9,783 nt of DNA from Chloroflexota bacterium (GTDB lineage Bacteria; Chloroflexota; Dehalococcoidia; SAR202; UBA11138): contig JADFQF010000022.1 in the NCBI GenBank assembly GCA_022561955.1, forward strand, positions 1 through 9,783. The letters run 5' to 3'. Positions 1-5,733 of the stretch are shown here, piece by piece. Below the pieces are notes generated by a model. The model was not told the origin of the DNA and searched no databases. It saw only the letters and a program-made list of their open reading frames with translations. Position 1 is the first letter of the stretch. The number at the start of each line of letters is the position of its first letter. The position numbers and the translations under genes are program-made.

Positions 1-378
1 TTGCAGGCGTTGCTCGGCGTGGGTCAGCTTCTCCTGCTCCAGCTCCATGCCCTCGATCTGCTGGTCCAGACCCTCCAGCTCGATGAGCGAGGTCTGCTTG
101 CGCTGCAGGGTGAGGCGCGCCAGGTCCTCCCTGCCGACCTCCATCGCCTGACGGGCCTGCGCGTCCAGCTTGACGACATTCTCCTTGACCTTCGTCGCCT
201 GCAGCATGAGCCGCCTCTTTGCCGTGACCATTTCCACGACGCCCTTCTTCACGTCCCGAAGCATCTCCATCTGCTTTGTGTATGCGTAGTCCAGGGTCTC
301 ACGGGGGTCCTCGGCGTTGTCCAGGACCCTGTTCATCTTGGCCTTAACGACCGTTGACATTCTTGATAAGACGCCCAT
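1..378 (-). CDS. pspA: PspA/IM30 family membrane-stress protein (N-terminal part; 3' end outside window)
   Basis: The product is a peripheral inner-membrane protein of the PspA/Vipp1 (ESCRT-III-like) family, which binds and stabilises damaged membranes. The visible 126 residues begin MGVLSRMSTVVKAKMN, followed by the family stretch NAEDPRETLDYAY (residues 21-33) and a long charged heptad-like helix including GREDLARLTLQRK (82-94). This is the expected amphipathic N-terminus followed by a coiled-coil hairpin. The ATG at 378 is chosen because GGGAGGTTGAG lies just upstream (about 381-391) and because family members begin MG-L-R-MS; an internal ATG at 360 is less likely. The frame stays open to the window edge, so about the second half of a protein of usual length (roughly 220-250 residues) is missing. 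It lies 50 bases behind the small membrane protein gene and probably shares its transcript. The family call is secure; the physiological trigger is inferred. Confidence 0.93.
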   Translation of the reverse strand, partial: MGVLSRMSTVVKAKMNRVLDNAEDPRETLDYAYTKQMEMLRDVKKGVVEMVTAKRRLMLQATKVKENVVKLDAQARQAMEVGREDLARLTLQRKQTSLIELEGLDQQIEGMELEQEKLTHAEQRLQ

Positions 379-428
379 TTCTCAACCTCCCGAACGGCTA
401 ACCCGGTCTGCCGGTTAATTCCAGGTAT

Positions 429-638
429 TTAATAATCGCTTTGGCTACGGCCAGACCCCTTGAAGAAACTCACCATGCCGTATACGAGCAAGACGATTCC
501 AATCAGGACTACTCCCCAGCCGAATACGCTCAGCACGAAGTTTACCAGCCAAATGATGATATTCGACTGAATAATCCATCCAAATACGATCAGCAAGATG
601 CCCACCAGTATCATGGAGCTGTTTCCGATTTTCCTCAT
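429..638 (-). CDS. small two-helix membrane protein, first gene of the psp operon
   Basis: This 69-residue hydrophobic protein has no recognised family. A short basic start (MRKIGNSS) leads into a first membrane segment at about residues 9-29 and a second at about 38-59. A polar tail, KGSGRSQSDY, follows. The start is supported by a strong AAGGAG (644-649) five bases upstream of the ATG. It lies immediately upstream of pspA on the same strand behind a good promoter, so a role as membrane partner or sensor for PspA is plausible, by analogy with the small membrane proteins PspB, PspC and LiaI in other phage-shock systems. I see no sequence proof of homology to any of these. An alternative is an unrelated small stress-induced membrane protein. 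The coding call is firm (start signal, composition, position); the function is inference. Confidence 0.8.
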   Translation of the reverse strand: MRKIGNSSMILVGILLIVFGWIIQSNIIIWLVNFVLSVFGWGVVLIGIVLLVYGMVSFFKGSGRSQSDY

Positions 639-682
639 GCGGGCTCCTTACATGCTACGAAGATGCGACTCGTTTGACATTA

Positions 683-711
683 ACATTAGTGCCCATGCGG
701 GTGGGTGTCAA
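683..711 (-). promoter_or_regulatory. sigma-70-type promoter of the small membrane protein-pspA operon
   Basis: On the minus strand a perfect TTGACA (711-706) is followed by a 17-base spacer and TAATGT (688-683), which keeps the most conserved first, second and last bases of TATAAT. Transcription would start around 676, giving a leader of about 40 bases before the ATG at 638. No phage-shock sigma-54 signature (GG-N10-GC) was noticed, so a housekeeping-type promoter is the simplest reading. Confidence 0.6.
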
Positions 712-972
712 GCGCAGTCCGACATCGCAAGACCGCCGTTCCGACGGCGTTAAGCTCGAATAATGACGAGGGGCATGCGGAGGATATTCAAGAGGAGAGC
801 GATGAGGGTGTCGTCGTCGGAACCGTTTCAGACCCGAAGAGAGTACTCCTGGAATCCCTATTCAGTGGCCTCTCTAAATGTGAGACGTTTGAAAGTACGT
901 ACAAGAGTCTGCTCCCGTGATGCGGGTATGTGACGTTATGAGTGGAGAGTTGTCCATATTGGGGAAGGCATC
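712..972. other. divergent intergenic region between the psp operon and the DUF4157 gene
   Basis: With the promoter above, about 330 bases separate two divergent genes. A perfect inverted repeat CGCCGT-TCCG-ACGGCG sits at 734-749 with no T tract on either side, so it is not an obvious terminator. A short CCCG-TGATG-CGGG repeat lies near 915-927. An open frame from 705 to 920 starts at GTG without a ribosome-binding site and encodes nothing recognisable, so it is not called as a gene. No convincing promoter hexamer pair for the rightward gene was found by eye. Its start has GGGGAAGG just before the ATG at 973. Confidence 0.5.
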
Positions 973-2490
973 ATGAGAAGGCGAGAGCAGGATATCGGGA
1001 AGAAGACCAGACGCGGCCCGCACTCACGCGACCGAGAGTCTTCAGGCGCCAAAGAGGCTTCCAGGGTTTCCGAAGTGCAGGAGATAACCCACCAGTCGGA
1101 ATCTCCGTTAGATGGGAAGGTCGGCCAGGGTACCTTTGAATACCACGCCTCCCTCTTAAGCGATAGCCGCCTCTCCCGACCACAGAACGCTGCCGAAAAG
1201 GCCCGGCTCGTCCGAAGACTTCAGTCGGACTACGGCAACATGTACGTACAGCGGCTGGTCCATCACATATCGGCAACGAGAGGCGAGACAGTTCAGTCCA
1301 GGCTGACGGTGGGACCCTCGGGCGACAGGTACGAGCGAGAGGCTGACAGCGTCGCGAAGGGCGTTGTGAATATGACCGACCCAAGTGCTCAGCGTCGGGG
1401 GGAAGAGCAAGATAAGGACGCAGTTCAACTCGAGGCCGCATCCCAGGGCCGGCTTGGTGTTGAGGGTGGGGATGTGGCCCCCGATACGGAGCAGGCGATT
1501 CAGGCATCGTGGGGTCGCGGTGAGGCGCTTCCTGACGCTCTCCGCGCCTCGATGGAGAGCGCATTTGGCGCGGACTTTAGCGAGGTACGGGTGCACACCG
1601 GGCCAGATGCGGATGCCCTCAACGACTCCATGAGCGCCCGCGCATTTACAACAGGCCACGACATCTATTTCAAGAAAGGTGAGTACAGCCCCGAGACCTC
1701 CGGTGGGAAGGAAACCCTCGCGCACGAATTGACGCATGTGGTGCAGCAAAAATCTGGCCGTATCGGTCCGATTCAACGAAATTTGAAATCTGGGCTTATT
1801 GCCGGCGCCGTGCAAAGGGCAGACACGGAAACCAAACCGGCGCCCGAGTATGAAGGCCAAGGTATCAACGTCGCGTGGGCACGCGACCTTCCCAAATTGG
1901 GAATACCCGCAGGGTTCATCGATCAGAATTCTGATCCTAAGGATGCGATCTACGACATATCCATAGCTGTAGACAAGGAAGCGAAATGGACTGAATCTGA
2001 ATTTTTCAGAGAGGCTGCCGTCGGGCATGCCTGGGTCATCATTAGCAGTCCAGTGGCCAATGTGGACGACCTTTCCTTTGGGTTCTGGCCTCGACAGTGG
2101 CGCCTCATTGATGCGGATACCGGAGCAGCGCTAGCGGATGCGGACCAGGAGGAAATAACGTCGGGTGGATTTGACTCGTCCAAATTCTGGAAATCTGTTG
2201 ACGGTGAAGTTCGGAGTCCCGATGAATTCCACACTCCCAAAGGGCTCAAAACGAAGAAAGTAAAGTTTGAAGGCGTAATGAGCGCGATGGAATACGCTTC
2301 TAAAATGAAAGATGAGGCTTATAATCTTTTATCATATAACTGCACAACTTTTGCCCGCGAGATGTACAAGATCGGGACAGGATCTGCGGCCCCATCTGCC
2401 GGACTACTCATAGAGGACCCCAATACCCTCTACAACTCAATCTGGAGGCAGGCGAAAATCTGGGGAACCAAAGGCGCCGAAGTCATGTAG
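973..2490 (+). CDS. DUF4157 (eCIS core) protein with C-terminal papain-like NC-type domain; candidate eCIS effector/toxin
   Basis: This is a 505-residue modular protein without a signal peptide or membrane segment. Residues 1-75 are charged and probably disordered. Residues 82-95 (RLQSDYGNMYVQRL) match the LQ-GN-VQRL motif that commonly precedes DUF4157. LTVGPSGDRYEREADSVA (111-128) and the region from about 186 to 260, with LRASMESAFGADFSEVRVH and HELTH (251-255), are the DUF4157/eCIS-core domain with a metallopeptidase-like HExxH. A QR-containing linker (about 260-292) leads to the C-terminal domain. There GHAWVII (H352), GFWP (370-373), SPDEFH (415-420) and YNLLSYNCTTFA (C457) give the His-then-Asn-Cys order of circularly permuted papain-like folds. 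DUF4157 proteins are often encoded with extracellular contractile injection systems and are proposed cargo, so an effector role is inferred. The substrate is unknown. The C-terminal coding part is strikingly AT-rich. The start follows GGGGAAGG. Confidence 0.88.
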   Translation: MRRREQDIGKKTRRGPHSRDRESSGAKEASRVSEVQEITHQSESPLDGKVGQGTFEYHASLLSDSRLSRPQNAAEKARLVRRLQSDYGNMYVQRLVHHISATRGETVQSRLTVGPSGDRYEREADSVAKGVVNMTDPSAQRRGEEQDKDAVQLEAASQGRLGVEGGDVAPDTEQAIQASWGRGEALPDALRASMESAFGADFSEVRVHTGPDADALNDSMSARAFTTGHDIYFKKGEYSPETSGGKETLAHELTHVVQQKSGRIGPIQRNLKSGLIAGAVQRADTETKPAPEYEGQGINVAWARDLPKLGIPAGFIDQNSDPKDAIYDISIAVDKEAKWTESEFFREAAVGHAWVIISSPVANVDDLSFGFWPRQWRLIDADTGAALADADQEEITSGGFDSSKFWKSVDGEVRSPDEFHTPKGLKTKKVKFEGVMSAMEYASKMKDEAYNLLSYNCTTFAREMYKIGTGSAAPSAGLLIEDPNTLYNSIWRQAKIWGTKGAEVM

Positions 2491-2598
2491 CGAGAATGTC
2501 GCGGGAGATCGATGGGGACCGAATTAGTGAAATTGGACATTCATTGCGAAAGTTGATCGTCAATACGATTTTGACGTGCTCGTTGAAGGGGTTCGATT

Positions 2599-2892
2599 AT
2601 GGATATCAGTGACGACGGCATGAAAGTAGAGGGCAAAATAACCTCTAAGAAATTACAGGATATACCCAGCAAGGCCAGTGGGGAGGCCTCCCGTCGTGAG
2701 AGTCGATTTACGCTGGATGTCAAGAAGGTGAATGATTCCGAAGGGAACGATATAACACCAGACAAATTCATACATCCAACATTTGGCGGTACAACTGACC
2801 TGCTGGACCGGTTTGAAGTAGGCGATTATGTCTGGATAGTCACGACGACTTCCACAGGCAGAGAGATCAAGGAAATCGAACACGTTCAATAG
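2599..2892 (+). CDS. small protein of unknown function downstream of the DUF4157 gene; possible partner or immunity protein
   Basis: This 97-residue soluble acidic/basic protein has no recognised family. It shows alternating beta-like stretches: MKVEGKITSK (8-17), RFTLDVKKV (36-44) and a C-terminal hairpin GDYVWIVTTTSTGREIKEIEHV (75-96). The VGDYV-x-G-REIKEIE pattern resembles the last strands of small OB-fold or beta-barrel domains, which is a fold impression only. The ATG at 2599 is preceded by GAAGGGG at seven bases, a good ribosome-binding site. The gene lies 108 bases after the effector-like gene, on the same strand, and shares its lower GC content, so the two were probably acquired together. 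Position and size fit an immunity protein, adaptor or chaperone for the upstream protein, but no sequence feature proves this. There is no signal peptide or membrane segment, which would suit protection in the cytoplasm. Confidence 0.75.
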   Translation: MDISDDGMKVEGKITSKKLQDIPSKASGEASRRESRFTLDVKKVNDSEGNDITPDKFIHPTFGGTTDLLDRFEVGDYVWIVTTTSTGREIKEIEHVQ

Positions 2893-2929
2893 CGACCTTT
2901 ACCGCAGGCCGCAAGTACAACGAGCTGCG

Positions 2930-2959
2930 CTGACGTGAACGCAAAGAGTTTGCTATAGA
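2930..2959 (+). promoter_or_regulatory. candidate extended -10 promoter within the pre-argF gap
   Basis: CTGACG (2930-2935, four of six matches to TTGACA) is followed after 18 bases by TATAGA (2954-2959), preceded by TGC, which makes an extended -10 element. The 10-mer TTTGCTATAG (2949-2958) recurs at the argF promoter. A start near 2966 would transcribe the structured gene-free stretch upstream of argF. Confidence 0.4.
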
Positions 2960-3161
2960 ACCTGACTTGCGGGATTCTTCGAACGATCCGTGCTTAGACC
3001 CGGACCTGATTAATTCGGGATCATACGCTCAAGAATGGAGCAATCCTCCAGGACTTGGGCAGAGGGTTCACTCTCCGACGGGCAGACGCGGCGGGTTATT
3101 CGACGGGCCGGCGCCGGAATCCTATGTTGAGGTCCACCGTTCTTTCTCTCATTCATTCCTC

Positions 3162-3234
3162 CGTGATATCGGCAGAAGCTCTGTAGTATCACGGCCGAAA
3201 GCGGTCGGGTTACGACGCAGCCCACGGGCTGTGC
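3162..3234 (+). other. cluster of strong stem-loops, possible structured RNA
   Basis: CCGTGATA (3162-3169) pairs perfectly with TATCACGG (3188-3195), extendable by one G-U pair. Inside it CAGA-AGC-TCTG (3174-3184) forms a nested hairpin. Directly after, CGCAGCC (3217-3223) pairs with GGCTGTG (3228-3234) across a CACG loop, with one G-U pair. There is no T tract, so these are not simple terminators. I recognise no known RNA family (no T-box, SRP, tRNA or cobalamin signature). Confidence 0.3.
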
Positions 3235-3278
3235 CGCTTCAATGCGCCGTCGGGGGAGCCGCCCATCGTCAAGCCCTA

Positions 3279-3290
3279 AATATCGATATT
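3279..3290. promoter_or_regulatory. 12-base palindrome upstream of argF, possible operator
   Basis: AATATCGATATT is a perfect palindrome about 30 bases upstream of the argF promoter hexamers, in otherwise GC-rich DNA. Its size, AT-rich arms and position are loosely like an ArgR-type operator, but it does not contain the TGAAT/ATTCA arms of the known ARG box. It may be chance. Confidence 0.2.
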
Positions 3291-3306
3291 CGCGGACGCG
3301 GCTTAC

Positions 3307-3334
3307 TTGCTTGACCCTCGAGATTTGCTATAGT
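3307..3334 (+). promoter_or_regulatory. argF promoter (extended -10)
   Basis: TGC-TATAGT (3326-3334) is an extended -10 element with five of six matches to TATAAT. A weak TTGCTT (3307-3312) sits 16 bases upstream. TTGACC at 3311-3316 is a better hexamer but is spaced too closely (12 bases). Transcription would begin near 3341, leaving a leader of about 20 bases with AAGGGGGAG before the ATG. Confidence 0.55.
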
Positions 3335-3360
3335 ATCGCGTGAGCACATAAGGGGGAGAG

Positions 3361-4275
3361 ATGGCGGGTAAGGACTTTCTGACACTTGCGGACTTCGCGT
3401 CTGAAGAAGTCAAGGGACTGGTCGAGAAGGCCTACAGTTTCAAACAGGGTGAGACGCCTCGAGTCCTGGAAGGCAAGGTCTTTGCACTGGTATTTGAAAA
3501 GCCCTCCCTCCGAACACGAGTAAGCTTCGAGGTCGGCATCAGGCAGATGGGCGGCAGCTGCATCTACCTGAGCCAGCAGGACATCGGACTCGGCGTGCGT
3601 GAGCCCGTGGCCGACGTCGCGCGGGTGCTCGATCGCCTGGTCGACGGCATCATCGCCCGCGTCTTCTCCCACCGCAGCCTGGAGCTCTTGGCGGAGAACT
3701 CGTCGATACCCATCGTAAATGCGCTTTCGGACCTCGGCCATCCCTGCCAGGCCATCGGCGATATGCTGACGGTCTACGAGCATAAGGGGAAGCTGGACGG
3801 ACTGGGCATGGCCTTCGTCGGTGACGGAAACAACATCGCCGGCAGCCTCGCACTGGCCTGCGGCTCGCTGGGGATGGACTTTACCATCGCCTCGCCGCGA
3901 GATTACCGGATTCCGAGCCTGGTGTGGGACGAGGCCAAGAGGAGGGCCGTGGAAAACGAGTCTGCGATAAACTGGGTCGAGACCCCGGAGGAGGCGGTAG
4001 CCGGCGTCGACGTCGTTTACACGGATGTATGGATAAGCATGGGAGACGAGGGCGAGGCTTCGGAGCGCCGCGAGATCTTCTCCAGGTATCAGATAAGCGA
4101 GGACCTGGTTAAGGATGCGAAGCCGGACTTCATCTTCATGCACGACATGCCTGCCCACAGGGGCGAAGAGATAACGGAGGGCATGTTGGACCACCCGAAC
4201 TCCGTCGTATTCGACCAGGCCGAAAACCGCCTCCACGCCCAGAAGGCTATTCTGGCCAAGCTATTCGAGGGTTAA
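3361..4275 (+). CDS. argF: ornithine carbamoyltransferase
   Basis: The enzyme condenses carbamoyl phosphate and L-ornithine to citrulline in cytoplasmic arginine synthesis. At 304 residues it has the usual family length. The carbamoyl-phosphate loop is KPSLRTRVSFE (47-57, SLRTR in place of STRTR), HPCQ lies at 127-130 and the ornithine-binding DVWISMG at 222-228. The SMG loop separates it from aspartate carbamoyltransferase. The motif usually read HCLPAHRGEE is HDMPAHRGEE here (261-270), so Asp262 replaces the near-invariant active-site Cys. The start follows AAGGGGGAGAG closely and sits just downstream of an extended -10 promoter. No other arginine gene is adjacent, and der follows after about 135 bases. 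The anabolic role is inferred from the absence of deiminase-pathway genes. Family assignment is near certain; catalytic consequences of the substitution are unknown. Confidence 0.95.
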   Translation: MAGKDFLTLADFASEEVKGLVEKAYSFKQGETPRVLEGKVFALVFEKPSLRTRVSFEVGIRQMGGSCIYLSQQDIGLGVREPVADVARVLDRLVDGIIARVFSHRSLELLAENSSIPIVNALSDLGHPCQAIGDMLTVYEHKGKLDGLGMAFVGDGNNIAGSLALACGSLGMDFTIASPRDYRIPSLVWDEAKRRAVENESAINWVETPEEAVAGVDVVYTDVWISMGDEGEASERREIFSRYQISEDLVKDAKPDFIFMHDMPAHRGEEITEGMLDHPNSVVFDQAENRLHAQKAILAKLFEG

Positions 4276-4410
4276 TCTGCTTAACGGGAGGGAGCACTTC
4301 GGTGTAAACTCTCTTAGAGAAGGAACGAAGTCGCGCGGCGGACCAAATTTTGGCCTGAACGGCGGAATTAACTCGTGCGTGCGGCTGATCTTGGAATCGG
4401 AAACGAAACA
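4276..4410 (+). promoter_or_regulatory. argF-der intergenic region with promoter-like hexamers and small hairpins
   Basis: TTAACG (4281-4286) and TAAACT (4305-4310), 18 bases apart, form a plausible weak promoter for der-plsY-gpsA. The stretch also contains a GCAC-TTCG-GTGT mini-hairpin (4293-4304), CTCT-CTT-AGAG (4309-4319) and a CCAAA-T-TTTGG repeat near 4343-4353. There is no hairpin with a T tract, so no clear terminator for argF. I checked for a T-box AGGGTGGNACCGCG signature and do not see one. Confidence 0.35.
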
Positions 4411-5733
4411 ATGAGCGTAAAGCCCCTGGTAGCCATCGTAGGCAGGCCCAACGTCGGCAAGTCGACGCTGTTCAACCGCCTTTTGGGTCAGCGCATGGCG
4501 ATCGTCTCGGACATAGCCGGGACGACGCGAGACCGCGTGACGGCCGAGACGGAGTGGGGCGAACAGGCCTTTATTCTCGTGGACACGGGCGGCCTGGACC
4601 TCTATCCCGAGACCGACCTCTGGGAGCAGATCAAGGCCCAGATCGAAGTCGCGATAGACGACGCCGACATCCTCGTCATGCTGGTGGACGCCGTGGTCGG
4701 TGTGACGCCCGCGGACGTCGACGCGGCAAATCTTCTTCGAAGGACGGACAAACCTATCGTACTGGTCGCCAACAAGGCCGATAACGAGGGGCGCGGCATT
4801 CAGGCCTCGGAGTTCTATAAGCTCGGCCTTGGGGAGCCCATCCCGATAAGCGCTTACCACAACGTGGGGATTGACGACATGATGGCCAGGGTCATAAGTC
4901 ACTTTCCCAGCGAGCCGACATTCCTCGAGCCCGATGCCGACCTCAGGCTGGCCATCGTAGGCCGCACGAACGTAGGCAAATCTTTGCTTCTCAACTCCAT
5001 CACCGGCGAGAGCCGGTCCATCGTCAGCGATATACCGGGCACTACCCGCGACGCCCTGGATACGCTCATGAACTTCGACGACAGGTCGCTGCTGCTCATC
5101 GACACGGCAGGCATTCGGAGGCGGGGCAGAATCGAGCCGGGCATCGAGCACTACAGCGTACTCCGCGCGATAAGAGCGATCGACAGGGCGGACGTCGTGA
5201 TAATCGTCCTCGACGCCTCGGAGCTCGCGACGAGCCAGGACACGCACGTCGCGCACTACGTGCTGGACGCCTACAAGGGCATCGTGATCGCGATCAACAA
5301 GTGGGACCTCTCCCGCGAGCTCGGAATGACCCAGGAAGACGCCATTCGTCAGGTCCGCGACAAGTTCAGGTTCGTCTCCTACGCTCCTATCTGCTTCACC
5401 TCGGCCCTGAAAGGCCGGGGGATAGAAGGCCTGCTGACCACCGCTCAAGAGGTCTTCCAGGAGTGGAGCAAGGGCGTGCCCAGGTACGACCTCAGGCGGC
5501 AGGTGATGAACGCCGTCGCCGCTCACCCGCCGTCCCTCTCGGGCAAACGCTCCCTCAAGATTTACAGTGTGGCGCAGGACCAGACAGGCCCGCCCAGCTT
5601 TACCTTCTATGTGAATCGAGCCGACATGGTACACTTCTCCTACCGTCGCTACCTTGAGAACGCCATCCGCAACGCATACGAGTTCAAGGGCAGCCCGCTC
5701 AGGATGCGCTTCAAGGGAAGGGGAGAACAATGA
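4411..5733 (+). CDS. der: ribosome-assembly GTPase Der (EngA)
   Basis: Der is an essential double-GTPase that helps mature the 50S ribosomal subunit. With the ATG at 4411 it has 440 residues, the normal length. The first G domain shows GRPNVGKS (11-18), DTGG (58-61) and NKAD (121-124). The second shows GRTNVGKS (184-191, Thr where Pro is usual), DTAG (231-234) and NKWD (296-299). Both carry a switch-like D-x-x-GTTRD, and a KH-like C-terminal domain (about 352-440) ends in RMRFKGRGEQ. An in-frame GTG at 4375 would add 12 residues. The ATG is preferred because homologues begin a few residues before PLVAIVGRPNVGKS, with a weak GGAAA seven bases upstream. Its stop overlaps the plsY start by four bases (ATGA), which indicates translational coupling. 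A weak promoter candidate lies in the gap after argF. Confidence 0.96.
   Translation: MSVKPLVAIVGRPNVGKSTLFNRLLGQRMAIVSDIAGTTRDRVTAETEWGEQAFILVDTGGLDLYPETDLWEQIKAQIEVAIDDADILVMLVDAVVGVTPADVDAANLLRRTDKPIVLVANKADNEGRGIQASEFYKLGLGEPIPISAYHNVGIDDMMARVISHFPSEPTFLEPDADLRLAIVGRTNVGKSLLLNSITGESRSIVSDIPGTTRDALDTLMNFDDRSLLLIDTAGIRRRGRIEPGIEHYSVLRAIRAIDRADVVIIVLDASELATSQDTHVAHYVLDAYKGIVIAINKWDLSRELGMTQEDAIRQVRDKFRFVSYAPICFTSALKGRGIEGLLTTAQEVFQEWSKGVPRYDLRRQVMNAVAAHPPSLSGKRSLKIYSVAQDQTGPPSFTFYVNRADMVHFSYRRYLENAIRNAYEFKGSPLRMRFKGRGEQ

Larger units (their letters stand above)
2893..3360. other. 468-base gene-free region upstream of argF
   Basis: No convincing protein gene was found. A plus-strand frame at 2967-3314 starts at TTG without a ribosome-binding site and reads as arginine-, serine- and glycine-rich low-information sequence. 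A minus-strand frame at 3010-3225 is similar. The region holds a promoter candidate (2930-2959), a perfect palindrome CCGGCGCCGG (3108-3117), two strong inverted repeats (3162-3195 and 3217-3234), a 12-base palindrome AATATCGATATT (3279-3290) and the argF promoter (3307-3334). It could hold a noncoding RNA or a long argF leader, or be decaying sequence at the edge of the accessory segment. Confidence 0.5.

Noticed and set aside
705..920. 71-codon plus-strand frame in the divergent intergenic region
   Set aside because: GTG start without a ribosome-binding site, no recognisable motif, and it overlaps the psp promoter's -35 element.
971..2028. Long minus-strand frames opposite the DUF4157 gene (971-1564 and 1156-2028)
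   Set aside because: They are shadows of a well-supported plus-strand gene, with Arg/Pro-rich composition and no family motif.
2585..2605. tRNA T-loop-like GGTTCGATT
   Set aside because: The flanking bases do not pair as a T stem and no acceptor, D or anticodon arms are found; it lies in the ribosome-binding region of the small gene.
3108..3117. CCGGCGCCGG palindrome as a terminator or operator
   Set aside because: A ten-base all-GC palindrome is expected by chance in GC-rich DNA, and there is no T tract or partner site.
2967..3314. 115-codon plus-strand frame before argF
   Set aside because: TTG start without a ribosome-binding site, low-information composition, and it spans strong inverted repeats and reaches into the argF promoter.
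4276..4410. Possible T-box or other riboswitch before der
   Set aside because: No T-box consensus, no recognisable aptamer motif and no terminator hairpin with a T tract; only short hairpins.
4375..4410. GTG start adding 12 residues to Der
   Set aside because: Homologues begin close to PLVAIVGRPNVGKS; the extension has no conserved character and the ATG at 4411 is a better start.
4261..5730. 489-codon minus-strand frame opposite der
   Set aside because: Der is unmistakable on the plus strand with all G motifs; the opposite frame is open because of GC-rich codon bias.
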